Source: Jimgerdemannia flammicorona (Eukaryota > Mucoromycota > Endogonomycetes > Endogonales > Endogonaceae). From it: a stretch of DNA of 20,935 bases. Positions 17,932 through 20,935 of the stretch are shown piece after piece (position 1 is the stretch's first letter; every line of letters begins with the position of its first letter). The DNA is taken from NCBI GenBank assembly GCA_003990745.1, contig RBNI01001762.1:1-20935 (forward strand), given 5' to 3'. The notes under the pieces were generated by a model, which worked only from the letters and a program-made list of their open reading frames with translations, did not search any database and was not told the DNA's origin. A program made the translations under genes and the position numbers.

Positions 17932-18033
17932 CTGTTGAATCTATTGGCTTTTTTTATTTTTTTTTTTTTAAATAAATCTTCAATCATCTGAAACAAGTTG
18001 CTTTAGCTGACTGAAGAAAAAAAGAACACATAC
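17932..18033 (-). other. Probable second intron of hAT-2
   Basis: A consensus donor GTATGT at 18033 follows the HWNSTFAMIQRMLEFAV block. The likely acceptors are CCAATAG ending at 17941 or TTCAACAG ending at 17932, giving 93-102 bases. It matches the place of intron 3 in hAT-1. A T/A homopolymer run lies inside. Confidence 0.6.
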
Positions 18034-18408
18034 CACAGCAAACTCCAGCATGCGCTGGATCATTGCAAATGTTGAGTTCCAATGTATACAGATGTCCAAT
18101 ATAAGCTCTTTTGGGGCTAAACTGATTGCCCTATACTGCGTAGTGAATTTGTCTCGTTATTGTTGGGATGATCAGACCAATATAACTAGGTTGCATAGCT
18201 TGGAAATTATACTCAGGGCCCCTCCTCTCTCAGATGTTTTGTCTATGTACATAAGATAGTCCTGAACAATGAGATTCAATATATGGGTCTGGCATCACAT
18301 ACAGCAGCTTTCTATACTGAAGGCCACATTTTCCTGTTTGAGGCTGACTACTAAAACTTTGAAAAATGTTGAGTTGTTTGTGGTATTGTCTGTTGTAATG
18401 GCCAAAAT

Positions 18409-18524
18409 CTGTACTTAAAATATTCAGTTGACGAATTTATACAAAAATAAATAACCAATAAAATCTGATTTGTTTTAGGACCTCTCTCAAAATACCGACC
18501 TGATAGCAAGCCCCCCTTTTTTAC
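18409..18524 (-). other. Intron of hAT-2 at the same codon as hAT-1 intron 2
   Basis: The donor GTAAAA at 18524 and acceptor GTACAG ending at 18409 bound 116 bases. Splicing joins ELGITTK to ILAITTDN in phase 0, the same codon position as in hAT-1, but without the minisatellite found there. Confidence 0.8.
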
Positions 18525-19439
18525 CTTGGTTGTGATCCCAAGCTCCCAGATACAACTAATAAAAGTATCTGCAATATTGTCTCCAGAATGAGAGCCAGCA
18601 AGTTTAATGAAGTCAAGAGTGAGATATTTAAGCTGCCAATCGAGGTTAATCCAATAACTAGTAATGCTCAGAAATGAAATTGCATTGGGGGATATCTATG
18701 TATTAATCATAAATGAAATTTTGCCTGCCGAATTCTGCTTATTGAATGTGAGGTTAAATTGGTGAGCTCTTTTATATAATTCAGCTTGCAAAGGTCATGG
18801 TGCTGCTCTTATTTTACTTGAAGTGTCTGACAGAGATTGTTGTGCTCCTTCCTATAGGCCTCCAGGATATCTTTGTGAATAGTATTGGCACTTGGCAAAT
18901 ATAAATCATACTTGAGGAGGCCAAAGATGCTATGCAATTGATCACTCTTGATAGTTGTGAATGGCTGGTCTGTGTACACAATCCAGTGAATGAGCTGATT
19001 TTGAAATTCTGCCAAAGAGTATGGCTAAATATTTTTGATTAAATGGCATTATGAATACAGAAATGGTCAGGCAATTGGATAAATGTACCCACTACAGCTT
19101 GGATGTTGATTTTATTTGTCTCCGTATTCTTTTTGATTTTGTCAGAGTGCTTGTCTTTTATGTATTGATTCATGTTCGAAGTCATACCCCTAAGCATTTT
19201 GAACTTCTGGCTGATACAGTTTATGGAGGTGGATGAAACAATATCATGTGTATGTCAAAACAAACAAAAAGTGTCAATAGGTGCATCTTAATTTTTTATC
19301 TGCAATAATTACAAACAACATCAACTCCTATCTTAGCACAATATTGCCAGATTTCAGAGCAAGGATTGCATAGAAGGTGTGGAACTATCAGGGATATTTG
19401 ACTTAAAGCATCATCAGTACTGTGAACTATTGAAGACTG

Positions 19440-19530
19440 ATCTGTTGACATGTGTGTTTGTATGTTTGCATATATATGTATATGCATGTATGTATATTGT
19501 ATATATGTGTATATATATTATATTGTGGAC
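19440..19530. repeat. TA/TG-rich microsatellite at the hAT-2 start
   Basis: Impure runs of TGTATG, TATATG and ATGTATATAT overlap the 5' edge of the hAT-2 reading frame. They may have expanded from the leader, so the true start codon is uncertain. Confidence 0.75.
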
Positions 19531-19549
19531 ATGTCTGGCATATGAGTTA

Positions 19550-19870
19550 TGTAGAGGATTTGGATTAGAGGATTCAGTTGAAGGATTCAGATGAGAATTC
19601 AGATTGAAGGATTTGAATTGGAGGATTCAAATTAGAGGATTCAAATTAGAGAATTCGAATTAGAGGATTCAGATTGAGTAATTTGGATTGAGTGATTCAG
19701 ATTGAGTGATTCAGATTGAGTGATTCAGATTGAGTGATTTGGATTGGGGTGGTTTGGATGGGTGATTTGGATGGGCAATTTGGATGGGGCAATTTAGATT
19801 AATCCAAGTTGATTCAGATGGCTTCAGATTTGAGATTTAGATCAAACTATCATATGATGAATCAAATTTA
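19550..19870. repeat. Subterminal repeat array upstream of hAT-2
   Basis: About twenty units of the types GAGGATTCAAATTA, GATTCAGATTGAGT and GATTTGGATGGG stand in direct orientation. Four near-perfect 15-base units GATTCAGATTGAGTG lie at 19690-19740. The position relative to the transposase mirrors the array at 6420-6735 of hAT-1, though the unit sequence and strand bias differ. Confidence 0.85.
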
Positions 19871-19904
19871 GATTTGATTTGAATTGACTCATTCAGAGCA
19901 CTAT

Positions 19905-20459
19905 TATTAAGTTTGTTAAACTCCCCTTAGCTGATATAAATTTTGGTCTACTCAGTAATGATTCTATTAGATTCTTTAGCTTGAGTCTGAAGAATATTCA
20001 GAATGAAGATACTTCTTGACTATTACTGATAATATTAACAATATTGACTAGTTCTGATTATTTATAGTAAATTCTTAAAGAAAGATTGCTTATAGATAGA
20101 GAGTAACTTCTACTACTACTAAATTATAATAAAACTATATACTGATAGAATTAATATATTGTAGATAATTGAACTAACCATCAGCTTTAAGTTCTAAGTT
20201 TCTGTAAGAAAGTACTAAGTTTCAATTACCTGTATGATAGAGTTCAGATATTACTTTTGAGTTCTTATACTGATAAGAGTACTGTGCTTATATCCTAAGT
20301 TAATTAGGCTCAAAATCATTAACAAGTTAGATCTGAGAGTTCTGTTATAAGAATACTGCTTTATTTTTATATTTAGAGAAAGTAGAGCTGAGGTTTCAAT
20401 ATACTTAGTATAAAGAGTATTTATATATATTTGAGACTAAAACTAAATATAGTATACTG

Positions 20460-20515
<56 letters not shown>

Positions 20516-20935
20516 TTTATCTATCTATATATATTATATATAATATTTATATATATATATATATGTATATCTTAAATAATTTTAATTAGAATTTTCAATA
20601 ACTTATAAATATATATAATGATTTGTTATAATAATTAAAATAAATGAGATGATTAAAAATAAATAAGATAATTAAAAATAAGATAATAGATAAGTTAATT
20701 GAGATAATTGAGAATAGATGAGATAAATAATTAAAATAGTAGAAATTTAAAAAATATCTCAAATAAGATTTATAATAAAAAAATAAAAGTCAATTAATTT
20801 CTCTTTTAGAATTTTTAACTTAGTTATAATAATTTGAAAACTATCAACTTTAACTTCAAAATATAAGTTTGGGTAAAATAAATCTTAATTCTAAGAAATA
20901 TTAAACTATATAAATTCAAAATCTGTCAAAAAAAA
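19905..20935. other. AT-rich, CpG-free degraded tract
   Basis: I see no CpG from about 19655 to the end, and no usable ORF. The composition matches 455-2165. The right end of the window is therefore old decayed repeat with no recognisable gene. Confidence 0.65.
20461..20512. repeat. (TA)n microsatellite
   Basis: An almost pure TA run of about 50 bases, followed by a T run and a second, impure TA stretch to about 20565. Confidence 0.97.

Larger units (their letters stand above)
16850..19490 (-). pseudogene. hAT-2 transposase, multi-exon, with nonsense mutations
   Basis: From about 19490 the order is: BED finger (SEIWQYCAKIG, CNYC, then MLRGMTSNMNQYIKDKHSDK, where the first His is Tyr); the N-terminal block FQNQLIHWIVYTDQPFTTI, LHSIFGLLKYDLYLPSANT (18809-19015); FMINT (about 18705), where the first catalytic Asp of FTIDT is Asn; ITSYWINLDWQLKYLTLDF; intron; ILAITTDNTTNNSTFF with the second Asp; CCM*CQTHILNL with its His kept; LILDICIHWNSTFAMIQRML; intron; SEWDILRNVVRVLE; PTISSAILVYNLLIDQLED; LSKLKKYYSQID; a YQKNYALL...SVEELLSIDELTIYL stretch (17131-17337); and the dimerisation domain LVIPASSAPIEQVFSGG with LVAPKR (about 16910-16975). 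The LNWW pair is two TAG codons. It is about as diverged from hAT-1 as a different family member would be, and dead. Confidence 0.92.
16850..19905 (-). mobile_element. Second degenerate hAT DNA transposon (hAT-2)
   Basis: Transposase plus its upstream subterminal array. The upstream end is probably near AGAGCACTA at about 19896-19904, the same word found at the outer edge of hAT-1. I could not find the other end; it may lie within or beyond the minisatellites at 15.7-16.7 kb, or be lost. Confidence 0.65.

Noticed and set aside
17712..18259. Plus-strand frames at 17712-17975 and 18050-18259
   Set aside because: They are antisense to conserved hAT-2 exons and introns and show no domain.
20461..20565. 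Replication origin or centromere-like AT element
   Set aside because: It is only a TA microsatellite in generally AT-rich decayed DNA; nothing more specific is visible.

Overview
The window looks like a transposon graveyard from a filamentous fungus. The best evidence is short GT-AG introns (58, 88 and 116 bases, some with GTATGT or GTATGG donors) inside transposase genes, fungal-type Ty3/Gypsy and hAT elements, and mutation damage dominated by C-to-T and G-to-A changes (CGA to TGA, CAA to TAA, TGG to TAG or TGA). That damage resembles RIP and/or deamination of methylated CpG. An ascomycete with a repeat-rich, methylated genome fits well, but the species cannot be read from this sequence. I see no intact host gene and no rRNA, tRNA or CRISPR array.

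Layout. 1-455 is ordinary sequence with many CpGs and no recognisable gene. 455-2165 is very AT-rich and, by eye, has no CpG at all. 2145-6740 is an old hAT transposon on the minus strand (hAT-1), with AT-rich subterminal arrays at both edges, a multi-exon transposase and an unidentified repeat-rich ORF near its distal end. 6745-8703 is a plus-strand Gypsy fragment (Gypsy-A: end of Gag, dUTPase, protease, first part of reverse transcriptase). At about 8703 it meets a second, different Gypsy on the minus strand (Gypsy-B: ORF1, Gag, zinc knuckle, dUTPase, protease, very start of RT). The two are fused tail to tail inside their RT regions. 12340-12690 may be the 5' LTR of Gypsy-B. 12695-13870 (minus) is a broken ORF of unknown function.

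14404-15681 (plus) holds an unidentified spliced gene whose two introns keep frame exactly; its last exon has an HTD...HHGT pattern that could be a double-stranded beta-helix (2-oxoglutarate/iron) fold. 15690-16720 is a run of GC-rich minisatellites, including a seven-copy array with alternating 85- and 116-base spacing. 16850-19490 is a second hAT transposase (hAT-2, minus strand) with introns at the same places as hAT-1, followed by its own subterminal array at 19550-19870. 19905-20935 is again AT-rich and CpG-free, with a (TA)n tract.

The most notable point is that two different Gypsy families both carry a dUTPase domain between the Gag zinc knuckle and the protease. The other candidates for something new are the ORF upstream of gag in Gypsy-B, the 12.7-13.9 kb ORF, and the 14.4-15.7 kb spliced gene. 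All are broken by at least one in-frame stop, so none looks active as it stands.
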